From positions 1 through 39,942 of the forward strand of contig JAHDDP010000029.1 in assembly GCA_020629285.1 (NCBI GenBank): a stretch of 39,942 bases of DNA, given 5' to 3'. Shown one piece after another: positions 8,132 through 15,395 of the stretch. Within the stretch, counting starts at the first letter, position 1; each line of letters begins with the position of its first letter. Position numbers and translations under genes: made by a program. Below the pieces are notes generated by a model. The model did not search any database. It was given only the letters and a program-made list of their open reading frames with translations, and was not told the DNA's origin. Origin of the DNA: Maribacter sp. (GTDB lineage Bacteria > Bacteroidota > Bacteroidia > Flavobacteriales > Flavobacteriaceae).

Positions 8132-8146
8132 TTCGGCTACGCTCAG
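8132..8146 (+). repeat. Short dispersed element, copy 1
   Basis: TTCGGCTACGCTCAG lies directly after the argC stop. It matches the pattern TTCGRCTRCGCTCRG also seen (reverse complemented) in the proA-proB gap. Such short GC-rich elements recur between genes in many Flavobacteriia, as I recall; function unknown. Confidence 0.5.
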
Positions 8147-8261
8147 TTACCTAACATAGTAGATGGTGAGAAATAGAAATACAGTTGATGGTTAATGGAA
8201 TTTTAAAAATCTATTTAAAGAAATCAAGATTAAAATAATATAGTTGAATTATAAGCAGAGC

Positions 8262-8325
8262 ATACTAAGTACTAATAAATTAGAATATACTTTTCACTTA
8301 ATACTTTGTACTCATTACTTAATAC
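8262..8325. repeat. Heptad-repeat array with 36-bp inverted arm, argC-proC gap
   Basis: Nine 7-bp units: ATACTAA, GTACTAA, TAAATTA, GAATATA, CTTTTCA, CTTAATA, CTTTGTA, CTCATTA, CTTAATA, plus C. Bases 8290-8325 are the exact reverse complement of 7043-7078. The array ends 7 bp before the proC start. The rest of this 202-bp gap is AT-rich with no gene. Confidence 0.8.
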
Positions 8326-8332
8326 AAAAAAC

Positions 8333-9127
8333 ATGAAAATAGCGATTATAGGTGCAGGTAATTTAGGACTTTCTATAGCAAACGGAATTCTAAAAAGTAA
8401 TGGTGCCACTAGTATGTACCTTACTAAAAGAGACATCAAATCTATTGCTGATTTTGAAAAATTTGACAAGGTTACCGTTACAAACGATAATCGCTTGGCG
8501 GTACAAAATTCAGACATTCTAATATTTGCGGTACAGCCCGTTCATTTTGCTGCAATCTTAGAAAGTGTAAAAGATTTATTGACCGAAAATCATGTGATCA
8601 TATCTACGATAACAGGTTTTGGGATCGAAAAAATAGAAGCAGTTATTGGTAAGGACAATTACATTGTTAGAAGTATGCCAAATACCGCAATCTCAGTTGG
8701 TAAATCTATGACCTGTATTTGTAGCAATGAAAAAGGGAAAAAACGTATAGATCTTACAAAAGCAATTTTCAACAGAATGGGGCATTCTATGGAAATACCT
8801 GAAAGTCAAATGCAAGCTGCAACAGTTATTTGCGCAAGCGGTGTAGCATTTTGGATGCGTTTAATTCGTGCCACCACCCAAGGCGCCATACAATTAGGTT
8901 TTGATGCTAAAGAGGCTCAAGAACTAGCCATGCATACCTGTAATGGTGCTGCAAGCTTATTAATAGATTCTGGCAATCACCCTGAAGAAGAAATAGATCG
9001 GGTAACAACACCAATGGGCTGTACCATAACGGGGCTAAATGAAATGGAACACCAAGGTTTAAGCTCTTCTTTAATACAAGGTATAATTGCCTCTTACGAT
9101 AAGATTACTGAATTTAAAACGAAGTAA
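8333..9127 (+). CDS. proC: Pyrroline-5-carboxylate reductase
   Basis: A 264-residue enzyme that reduces pyrroline-5-carboxylate to proline with NAD(P)H. The Rossmann loop IIGAGNLG starts at residue 5. The middle carries SMPNTAISVGKSMT, matching the P5C-reductase segment MPNTPA. The C-terminal signature appears as RVTTPMGCTITGLNEMEHQGL, with Cys where many homologues have Thr. A start at 8306 would translate the repeat array and push the loop in; ATG 8333 is right. Its place between argC and argD mixes proline synthesis into the arginine operon. Confidence 0.93.
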   Translation: MKIAIIGAGNLGLSIANGILKSNGATSMYLTKRDIKSIADFEKFDKVTVTNDNRLAVQNSDILIFAVQPVHFAAILESVKDLLTENHVIISTITGFGIEKIEAVIGKDNYIVRSMPNTAISVGKSMTCICSNEKGKKRIDLTKAIFNRMGHSMEIPESQMQAATVICASGVAFWMRLIRATTQGAIQLGFDAKEAQELAMHTCNGAASLLIDSGNHPEEEIDRVTTPMGCTITGLNEMEHQGLSSSLIQGIIASYDKITEFKTK

Positions 9128-9175
9128 CACCAGCCAACAAAACCAATTCACTATTAAAATTGATGCTATTGAATT

Positions 9176-10300
9176 ATGAAATTATTCGACGTTTACCCAC
9201 TATATAATGTTACTCCTGTTTCCGCAAAAGGTATTGTGGTGACCGATGACAAAGGTCAAGACTATTTAGACTATTACGGTGGGCATGCCGTAATATCCAT
9301 AGGACATTCGCACCCACATTATGTGAAGCGCCTTAAAGATCAATTAGATAAAATAGGATTTTATAGTAATGCGGTACAAAACCCGCTTCAAGTAGAACTT
9401 GCTGAAAAACTAGGTGTAGTTTCTGGTTGCGAAGATTACAACTTATTTTTATGTAATTCTGGTGCCGAGGCAAATGAGAATGCGCTTAAAATGGCTTCTT
9501 TCGCTACTGGTAAATCTAAAGTTATCGCCTTTAATAATGGTTTTCATGGACGAACTTCTGCTGCAGTAGCGGCAACAGACAATCCATCTATAAATGCCGA
9601 ATTAAATCAGCAACACGAAGTTGTCTTTCTTGACCTGAACGACATTAAAGGTTTTGAACGGGAAATTTCAAAGAATGTCTGTGCGGTAATCATAGAATCT
9701 ATACAAGGTGTAGGCGGATTAGATGAACCAACTACCGAATTTTTACAAAAAGTAGCAGCGCTATGTAAAGAAAATGATGCGCTATTAATTGCCGACGAAG
9801 TGCAATGTGGCTTTGGTAGAAGTGGTAAATTCTTCGGATTTCAACATCACAATATAAAACCAGATATCATTAGCATTGCAAAAGGAATGGGTAATGGATT
9901 TCCTGTTGGCGGTGTTCTAATTCATGAGAACATTAAAGCAAAATACGGAATGTTAGGAACCACTTTTGGCGGAAACCACCTGGCATGTGTAGCTACTTTG
10001 GCTGTACTTGAAGTTATTGAAAAAGAAAACTTGATAACCAACGCGCAAGAGCTGGGCATGTACTTTAATGAAAAGGCAAAAGAAATTCCGCAAGTAAAAC
10101 GAGTAAAAGGAAGAGGATTAATGTTAGGATTGGAATTCGATTTTCAAGTTGCCGATTTACGCAAAAAATTAATCCACGAACAACACTTGTTTACTGGTGG
10201 AGCAAAAGATAAAACGGTACTAAGAATTTTACCTGCTTTAAATATTACAAAACAAGATTTAGACGTGTTCTTCACAGCTCTTAAGACTGTATTATCATGA
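9176..10300 (+). CDS. argD: Acylornithine aminotransferase (ArgD type)
   Basis: A 374-residue class-III PLP aminotransferase that exchanges the amino group between glutamate and N-acyl-glutamate semialdehyde to give N-acyl-ornithine. The PLP lysine is Lys236 in ISIAKGMGNGFPVGG. Asp207 in LLIADEVQCGFGRSG would bind the ring nitrogen. NSGAEANENALKMA and GFHGRT are also family motifs. An ornithine delta-aminotransferase role cannot be excluded, but cluster position favours ArgD. Whether the acyl group is acetyl or succinyl is not decided by this sequence. It overlaps proA by 4 bp (ATGA), suggesting coupled translation. Confidence 0.9.
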   Translation: MKLFDVYPLYNVTPVSAKGIVVTDDKGQDYLDYYGGHAVISIGHSHPHYVKRLKDQLDKIGFYSNAVQNPLQVELAEKLGVVSGCEDYNLFLCNSGAEANENALKMASFATGKSKVIAFNNGFHGRTSAAVAATDNPSINAELNQQHEVVFLDLNDIKGFEREISKNVCAVIIESIQGVGGLDEPTTEFLQKVAALCKENDALLIADEVQCGFGRSGKFFGFQHHNIKPDIISIAKGMGNGFPVGGVLIHENIKAKYGMLGTTFGGNHLACVATLAVLEVIEKENLITNAQELGMYFNEKAKEIPQVKRVKGRGLMLGLEFDFQVADLRKKLIHEQHLFTGGAKDKTVLRILPALNITKQDLDVFFTALKTVLS

Positions 10301-11493
10301 AAACAACACTTAGTTTAGAAAAAAGAAATGCCGTATTAAAACGTATGGTAGAATTGGTGCAACAAGAGGAATCTATTTTAATGTCTGCCAATGAGAAAGA
10401 TTTAAATTCTTTTGAATCAGGCGACATTGCCATGATCGATCGCTTAAAGGTAAATAAGGACAAGGTAGCAGAAATGGTTTCTTCCTTAAAAAAGTTAGCT
10501 TCCCTACCTGACCCTTTGCATGTAGAACGTTTTCAATTTACGCATGACAACGGTTTAGAAATCAGTAATAAAACGGCTCCCTTCGGTACTATTATGATCA
10601 TTTATGAATCTAGACCGGACGTGACTATTGAAGCTGCAGGAATTGCTTTTAAATCTGGAAACAAAATTTTATTAAAAGGAGGAAAAGAGTCGCTAAACTC
10701 AAACTTAGTTCTGGTCAACCTTTGGCATAAAGCATTAGAATCTTGCGACTGTGCTACAGATTGGGTGACCTATCTAAATTACTCTAGAGTAGAAACACAA
10801 CAGTTTTTAGAAAACCCGACTCAAAAACTAGATTTGATTGTTCCACGTGGTGGTGAAAAATTAATCGCTTTTGTAAAACAACACGCTAAGTGCCCAGTAA
10901 TTGTTAGCGGAAGAGGAAACAACTTTGTATATGTTTCTCAAGATGCAGATTTGCAATTGGCACTTGATGTTATTGTAAACGCAAAGACGACTAAAATATC
11001 GGCTTGTAATGCTGTTGATAAAGTGATTATATCAAGAGATTTACCTCGTAAGGCTGAATTTTTAAGTCACTTGATACAAACCTTAAAGAAGCATAATGTA
11101 GAAATATTGACCGATGCCAAACTAGCTGGTATGGATGGTACTTCTCAAATGGAAAATGATTTGGTCTGGTATGAAGAATTTTTAGATTATAAAATTGTCA
11201 TTGGGCAAGTACCTGATGTTGAAGAAGCTATACAATTGATCAACACTTACGGTGGTGGACATTCTGCTGCTATCATCACAAAAGACGAAGAAGAGGCAGA
11301 TATTTTTATGCAATCAGTTGACACGGCTGCAGTATACCATAATGCATCTACCCGTTTTACTGATGGCGGACAATTTGGATTAGGTGGTGAACTAGCTATA
11401 AGTACTGACAAATTACACCAACGCGGTCCTATTGGCTTGCAGCATTTGGTTACCAATAAATGGTACGTTAAAGGAAATGGACAAGTAAGATAG
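10297..11493 (+). CDS. proA: Glutamate-5-semialdehyde dehydrogenase (gamma-glutamyl phosphate reductase)
   Basis: A 398-residue enzyme of the aldehyde dehydrogenase superfamily that reduces gamma-glutamyl phosphate to the semialdehyde. FGTIMIIYESRPDVTIEAAGIAFKSGN (split by family motifs at 97-122) is a typical ProA stretch. The catalytic cysteine is Cys237 in KISACNAVDKVI. The C-terminal FTDGGQFGLGGELAIST is also conserved. Its start overlaps the argD stop by 4 bp. It is followed by a repeat-filled 118-bp gap and then proB, so the ProB-ProA pair that acts in sequence is encoded in reverse order. Confidence 0.95.
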   Translation: MKTTLSLEKRNAVLKRMVELVQQEESILMSANEKDLNSFESGDIAMIDRLKVNKDKVAEMVSSLKKLASLPDPLHVERFQFTHDNGLEISNKTAPFGTIMIIYESRPDVTIEAAGIAFKSGNKILLKGGKESLNSNLVLVNLWHKALESCDCATDWVTYLNYSRVETQQFLENPTQKLDLIVPRGGEKLIAFVKQHAKCPVIVSGRGNNFVYVSQDADLQLALDVIVNAKTTKISACNAVDKVIISRDLPRKAEFLSHLIQTLKKHNVEILTDAKLAGMDGTSQMENDLVWYEEFLDYKIVIGQVPDVEEAIQLINTYGGGHSAAIITKDEEEADIFMQSVDTAAVYHNASTRFTDGGQFGLGGELAISTDKLHQRGPIGLQHLVTNKWYVKGNGQVR

Positions 11494-11494
11494 G

Positions 11495-11536
11495 TGATTG
11501 GTTGTTCGTTGTTCGTATAACGAATAATTATTGTGT
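11495..11536. repeat. Heptad-repeat array, proA-proB gap
   Basis: Six 7-bp units starting 1 bp after the proA stop: TGATTGG, TTGTTCG, TTGTTCG, TATAACG, AATAATT, ATTGTGT. It includes the small palindrome TTCGTATAACGAA. The phase is 7 bp, as in the other gaps. Confidence 0.6.
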
Positions 11537-11538
11537 CC

Positions 11539-11558
11539 GGTCGAGCGCAGTCGAGACC
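11539..11558 (-). repeat. Short dispersed element, copy 2
   Basis: GGTCGAGCGCAGTCGAGACC, read on the minus strand as GGTCTCGACTGCGCTCGACC, shares the core CGRCTRCGCTC with the element at 8132-8146. It contains two direct GTCGAG units separated by CGCA. It abuts the heptad array, which suggests the two repeat types share insertion space. Confidence 0.55.
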
Positions 11559-11611
11559 TGAAAAAAGGAGTTAGGAAAAATAAAATTTATCCTGATAAAA
11601 TAAGAATTAGC

Positions 11612-12379
11612 ATGTTGAAAAAGAGAATTTTATTGAAATTAGGTTCCAATACCTTAACCAAGGATACTGACCATATCTCTCGCGGTAAAATCGAAGATAT
11701 TGGTAGGCAAATAGCAGCTTTAAAAGACCAATATGAATTCATAATTGTAAGTTCTGGTGCTATTGCGGCAGCTAAGCAATTCGTTAAGATTGAACATAAC
11801 GGTGAAGAAATTAACGTTAAGCAAGCGCTCGCATCTATTGGTCAGCCTCATCTTATGCGTATTTTTCAAGAGAATTTCAGAGAATTAGGTCTTTTTACTT
11901 CTCAGTGCTTATTGTCTTATTCCGATTTTGAAAAGGAACAAACCAGAGTGAATATTAAAAACACGATAAACGTTCTGGTCGCTAATAATTTCATCCCTAT
12001 CATTAATGAAAACGACACGGTAGCAACAGATGAAATTAAGTTTGGTGATAACGATAAATTAGCCGGATTAACAGCTTCTCTTTTATCTGCGGACATTCTA
12101 ATTATCGCAACTAATACTGATGGAATATATACGAAGTCTTCCTTATCGACTTCTACTCCAAAAACCATTGAAACAGTATGCGATCTAAATACCCTATTAA
12201 AAGAAATTGGCGAATCTAAATCTACCCATGGCACAGGAGGTATGCAATCTAAACTAGATGCAGCAACCATTGCCCAAAAAGCAGGTATAGAAACTTGGAT
12301 AACCAATGGTTTAAAAGATCATTTCATTACTGACGCCATTGATAACAACAGCACATTTACAAAAATTAAAGCATCATGA
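11612..12379 (+). CDS. proB: Glutamate 5-kinase, single-domain form
   Basis: A 255-residue amino-acid kinase that phosphorylates glutamate, the first step to proline. The N-terminus KKRILLKLGSNTLT gives the ATP-binding loop, and INENDTVATDEIKFGDNDKLAG (near 130-151) is the ProB glutamate/Mg segment. The TGGMQSKLDAA motif is also present. It lacks the C-terminal PUA domain of E. coli-type ProB (about 367 residues). A start at TTG 11531 would translate the dispersed repeat, so ATG 11612 is chosen. It overlaps argF' by 4 bp (ATGA). Confidence 0.93.
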   Translation: MLKKRILLKLGSNTLTKDTDHISRGKIEDIGRQIAALKDQYEFIIVSSGAIAAAKQFVKIEHNGEEINVKQALASIGQPHLMRIFQENFRELGLFTSQCLLSYSDFEKEQTRVNIKNTINVLVANNFIPIINENDTVATDEIKFGDNDKLAGLTASLLSADILIIATNTDGIYTKSSLSTSTPKTIETVCDLNTLLKEIGESKSTHGTGGMQSKLDAATIAQKAGIETWITNGLKDHFITDAIDNNSTFTKIKAS

Positions 12380-13317
12380 ATTACCTTTCTATAAACGATA
12401 TCGATTCTTTATCTACCTGGGTAAAAGAAGCCATTGCCCTAAAAGAGCAACCTAAAAAACATAAAGCTCTTGGAAGTGATAAAACTATAGGTTTACTATT
12501 TTTCAACAACTCACTTCGTACGCGTTTAAGCACTCAAAAAGCAGCGATGAATCTCGGCATGGAAGTCATTGTCATGAACTTTGGTAGCGAAGGTTGGGCT
12601 TTAGAATATGCCAATGGTACTGTTATGGACCAAGGTACTTCTGAGCATATTAAAGAAGCTGCACAGGTAATTTCTCAATATTGCGATATCATTGCCATCC
12701 GTGCTTTTGCAGGTTTGAAAGATAAAGAATTGGACGAAGCCGAGGAAGTTTTGAACGGATTTAAAACATACGCTTCTGTACCTATCGTAAATATGGAAAG
12801 TTCTGTTGGGCACCCGTTACAGGCACTAACCGATGCCATTACTTTAAAGGAACATAACTTTAAGAACAACCCAAAAGTGGTATTGTCTTGGGCACCCCAC
12901 CCAAGAGCTTTACCTCATGCGGTTGCCAATTCATTTATACAAATGATGCAAAAGCAAAATGCTGAATTTGTGATTACCCATCCGCAAGGATATGAGCTAG
13001 ACCCAAACATCACTAAAGATTGTACTATTGAGCACGACCAAGAAAAGGCGCTAGAAAACGCCGATTTCGTATATGTAAAAAACTGGAGCAGTTATAATGA
13101 CTATGGTCAAATAAAATCTCAAGATTCCAATTGGCAAATGACCCTTAAGAAATTAGGGAAAGCTAAATTTATGCATTGCCTACCGGTACGTAGAAATGTA
13201 GTGGTTGCAGATGAAGTTTTAGATAGTGAGCAATCATTGGTCATAGAACAAGCGAATAACAGAACATACGCAGCACAATTGGTGCTAAAAAAAATATTGG
13301 AAAGCAATGAAAATTAA
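12376..13317 (+). CDS. argF': N-succinylornithine (or N-acetylornithine) carbamoyltransferase
   Basis: A 313-residue transcarbamylase acting on blocked ornithine. The carbamoyl-phosphate motif is NNSLRTR (residues 44-50) in place of the STRT form of ordinary OTCases. HPLQ is at 146-149 and HCLPVRRNVVV at 267-277, the last typical of the AOTCase/SOTCase group. In the 80s loop, MDQGTSEHI places Ser89 where, as I recall, B. fragilis SOTCase has Pro90 and Xanthomonas AOTCase has Glu92. A small residue there favours succinylornithine. It overlaps proB by 4 bp and the next small ORF by 11 bp. Confidence 0.92.
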   Translation: MNYLSINDIDSLSTWVKEAIALKEQPKKHKALGSDKTIGLLFFNNSLRTRLSTQKAAMNLGMEVIVMNFGSEGWALEYANGTVMDQGTSEHIKEAAQVISQYCDIIAIRAFAGLKDKELDEAEEVLNGFKTYASVPIVNMESSVGHPLQALTDAITLKEHNFKNNPKVVLSWAPHPRALPHAVANSFIQMMQKQNAEFVITHPQGYELDPNITKDCTIEHDQEKALENADFVYVKNWSSYNDYGQIKSQDSNWQMTLKKLGKAKFMHCLPVRRNVVVADEVLDSEQSLVIEQANNRTYAAQLVLKKILESNEN

Positions 13318-13489
13318 TAAGTGGATTTATATAGGCATCGCTGTATTTGCCCTAATCTTATTTGTCGTGAATATGGCAGATATTGACCACAGCACCGCGC
13401 ATTGGAAAACGTACATGGGTCCTGTAAGCAACATTATTCTTATTATCGCCATGGTTCTCATGTTTAAATTTGCCGACTATGAAAAATAA
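13307..13489 (+). CDS. Small two-helix membrane protein inside the arginine operon
   Basis: A 60-residue protein with two hydrophobic helices (about 6-22 and 39-55), joined by a polar loop containing DIDHSTAHWKTY. It overlaps argF' by 11 bp and argB by 11 bp, and the two overlaps are nearly identical in sequence (ATGAAAATTAA and ATGAAAAATAA). Such tight placement makes translation coupled to both neighbours. I do not recognise the family. It may be a membrane anchor or small transporter subunit, but nothing in the sequence shows this. The continuous frame and the exact overlaps support a real gene. Confidence 0.7.
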   Translation: MKINKWIYIGIAVFALILFVVNMADIDHSTAHWKTYMGPVSNIILIIAMVLMFKFADYEK

Positions 13490-14258
13490 ACTAAGTGTTG
13501 TAAAAATTGGTGGTAATGTCATTGAAGATGAAAAAGCATTAGATATCTTTCTTACTACATTTTCCAAAATTGAAGGATTAAAAATATTAGTGCACGGTGG
13601 TGGTAAATTGGCTACTCAACTAGCTACAAAATTAGGCATTGAATCCAAAATGATAGATGGTAGGCGCATTACCGATGCGGAAACCGTAGATATTATTACT
13701 ATGGTTTATGGCGGATTGGCAAACAAAAAAATCGTTGCTCAATTACAAGCAAAAAATACGAACGCTATTGGCTTAAGCGGTGCTGACGGTGATAGCATAC
13801 AGGCACATAAACGCCCCGTTAAGGAAATAGATTATGGATTTGTTGGCGATATTGATGGAGTAAATTCAGAATTATTGACCAAACTTTTATCTGCCGATTT
13901 AACTCCAATTTTCTGTGCGTTATCCCATGACGGAGCCGGGCAATTACTGAATACCAATGCAGATACTATTGCTTCTGAAATTGCAATTGGCATGGCATCG
14001 ACCTATGAAACAACCTTGTATTATTGCTTTGAGAAAAAAGGAGTTTTAATGGATATTGCCGATGAAAACAGTGTTGTTAAACATATTGATTCCAACACCT
14101 ATCAAAAGCTCTTATCTGACGGTATCATTGCGGACGGAATGCTACCAAAACTTCATAATTGCTTTCATGCATTAAACAATAACGTAGCAAAAGTATGCTT
14201 GGGTGATGTTACGATGCTAGATACAAAAACAGAACTGTTCACGACAATACAACTATAA
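13479..14258 (+). CDS. argB: N-acylglutamate kinase (ArgB)
   Basis: A 259-residue amino-acid kinase that phosphorylates N-acyl-glutamate. VVKIGGNVI (7-15) and ILVHGGGKLATQL (36-48, HGGGK at 39-43) form the nucleotide and substrate glycine loops. GLSGADGDSI and NTNADTIASEIA are further ArgB motifs. A TTG start three codons upstream is possible but ATG 13479 is better. It overlaps the small membrane gene by 11 bp and ends 1 bp before argE. Substrate may be N-succinylglutamate rather than N-acetylglutamate in this organism. I see no N-terminal helix of the arginine-inhibited hexameric kinases. Confidence 0.92.
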   Translation: MKNKLSVVKIGGNVIEDEKALDIFLTTFSKIEGLKILVHGGGKLATQLATKLGIESKMIDGRRITDAETVDIITMVYGGLANKKIVAQLQAKNTNAIGLSGADGDSIQAHKRPVKEIDYGFVGDIDGVNSELLTKLLSADLTPIFCALSHDGAGQLLNTNADTIASEIAIGMASTYETTLYYCFEKKGVLMDIADENSVVKHIDSNTYQKLLSDGIIADGMLPKLHNCFHALNNNVAKVCLGDVTMLDTKTELFTTIQL

Positions 14259-14259
14259 G

Positions 14260-15333
14260 ATGAACCAAATAGAACTTACAGAAAGTGCCATATCTTTATT
14301 AAAGGAACTTATTTCCATAGAGTCTTTTTCTATGGAAGAAGACAAAACTGCTGATGCTATACAAGCTTGGTTGGCTAAATACGATATCCCTACAGAAAGA
14401 GATCTCAACAACGTAATTGCGAAGAATAAATTTTGGGACGATGCTAAACCAACCTTACTTTTAAACTCGCATCACGATACGGTTAAACCTAATAAAGCGT
14501 ATACTAAAGACCCTTTTTTGCCCCACATTGAAGATGGAAAATTATTCGGATTAGGTAGTAATGATGCTGGAGGTCCATTGGTATCCCTTTTAGCAACTTT
14601 CGTAAACTATTACCATGATGAAAACCTCAACCATAATATTCTTATGGTCGCTTCTGCAGAAGAAGAAAATGCAGGTGAAAATAGCTTACGCGGATTGTTA
14701 CCAAAATTGCCGCATATAGATGTAGCCATTGTTGGCGAACCTACTTTGATGCAACTTGCTATTGCAGAAAAAGGATTGGTGGTTTTTGATGCTGTTGTTA
14801 AAGGTACTCCATCGCACGCCGCACATCCAAACAATGATAATTCCATATACAACACCATTAAAGTTCTGGAATGGTTCAAGAATTATTCTTTCGAAAAATC
14901 TTCTGAAGCCTTGGGCGATGTGAAAATGACGGTTACCCAAATAAATGCTGGCAAACAACATAATGTGGTACCGGCACAAGTAGATTTAGTAGTAGATGTA
15001 CGTGTAAACGATGCATATAGCAATAAAGAAATTGCAGATTTATTAAAGAAGGATGCGCCATGCGAATTAAAGGAGCGATCTTTGCGTTTAAATTCATCGA
15101 AAATAGATAAAGACCATCCGTTGGTGCAATCTGGTATTGCCTTGGGCAGAACAACATATGGATCACCTACATTATCCGATCAAGCAGCGTTAAGTTGCCA
15201 ATCGTTAAAATTAGGACCTGGGGACAGCACACGCTCCCACTCTGCCAACGAATTCATCTATGTACATGAAATTGAAGAAGGTATAGATTTATATATTAAA
15301 TTATTAAAAGGCTTCCTTTCAATCAACAATTAA
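14260..15333 (+). CDS. argE: M20 peptidase-family N-acyl-ornithine/citrulline deacylase
   Basis: A 357-residue zinc-dependent M20 hydrolase. Metal and catalytic residues are visible: His71 and Asp73 in NSHHDTV, Asp102 in GSNDAGG, and Glu134-Glu135 in ASAEEENAG. The dimerisation-domain segment GTPSHAAHPN follows, and the last metal His sits in the SHSANEF segment. In this pathway it would remove the acyl group from N-acyl-citrulline (the product of ArgF') rather than from N-acylornithine. The family also contains DapE, but cluster position decides. It starts 1 bp after the argB stop. Confidence 0.9.
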   Translation: MNQIELTESAISLLKELISIESFSMEEDKTADAIQAWLAKYDIPTERDLNNVIAKNKFWDDAKPTLLLNSHHDTVKPNKAYTKDPFLPHIEDGKLFGLGSNDAGGPLVSLLATFVNYYHDENLNHNILMVASAEEENAGENSLRGLLPKLPHIDVAIVGEPTLMQLAIAEKGLVVFDAVVKGTPSHAAHPNNDNSIYNTIKVLEWFKNYSFEKSSEALGDVKMTVTQINAGKQHNVVPAQVDLVVDVRVNDAYSNKEIADLLKKDAPCELKERSLRLNSSKIDKDHPLVQSGIALGRTTYGSPTLSDQAALSCQSLKLGPGDSTRSHSANEFIYVHEIEEGIDLYIKLLKGFLSINN

Positions 15334-15334
15334 A

Positions 15335-15390
15335 AATAACCAATTACCAATAAGCATTGTTCATTGCTTAATTGATAATTGATAACTGAC
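15335..15390. repeat. Heptad-repeat array, argE-argH gap
   Basis: Eight 7-bp units: AATAACC, AATTACC, AATAAGC, ATTGTTC, ATTGCTT, AATTGAT, AATTGAT, AACTGAC. The array starts 1 bp after the argE stop and ends 5 bp before the argH ATG, so it makes up nearly the whole 62-bp gap. Confidence 0.7.
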
Positions 15391-15395
15391 AACAT

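Noticed and set aside
11531..11611. N-terminal extension of ProB from TTG 11531
   Set aside because: It would translate the dispersed repeat and the gap; the kinase loop starts right after ATG 11612.
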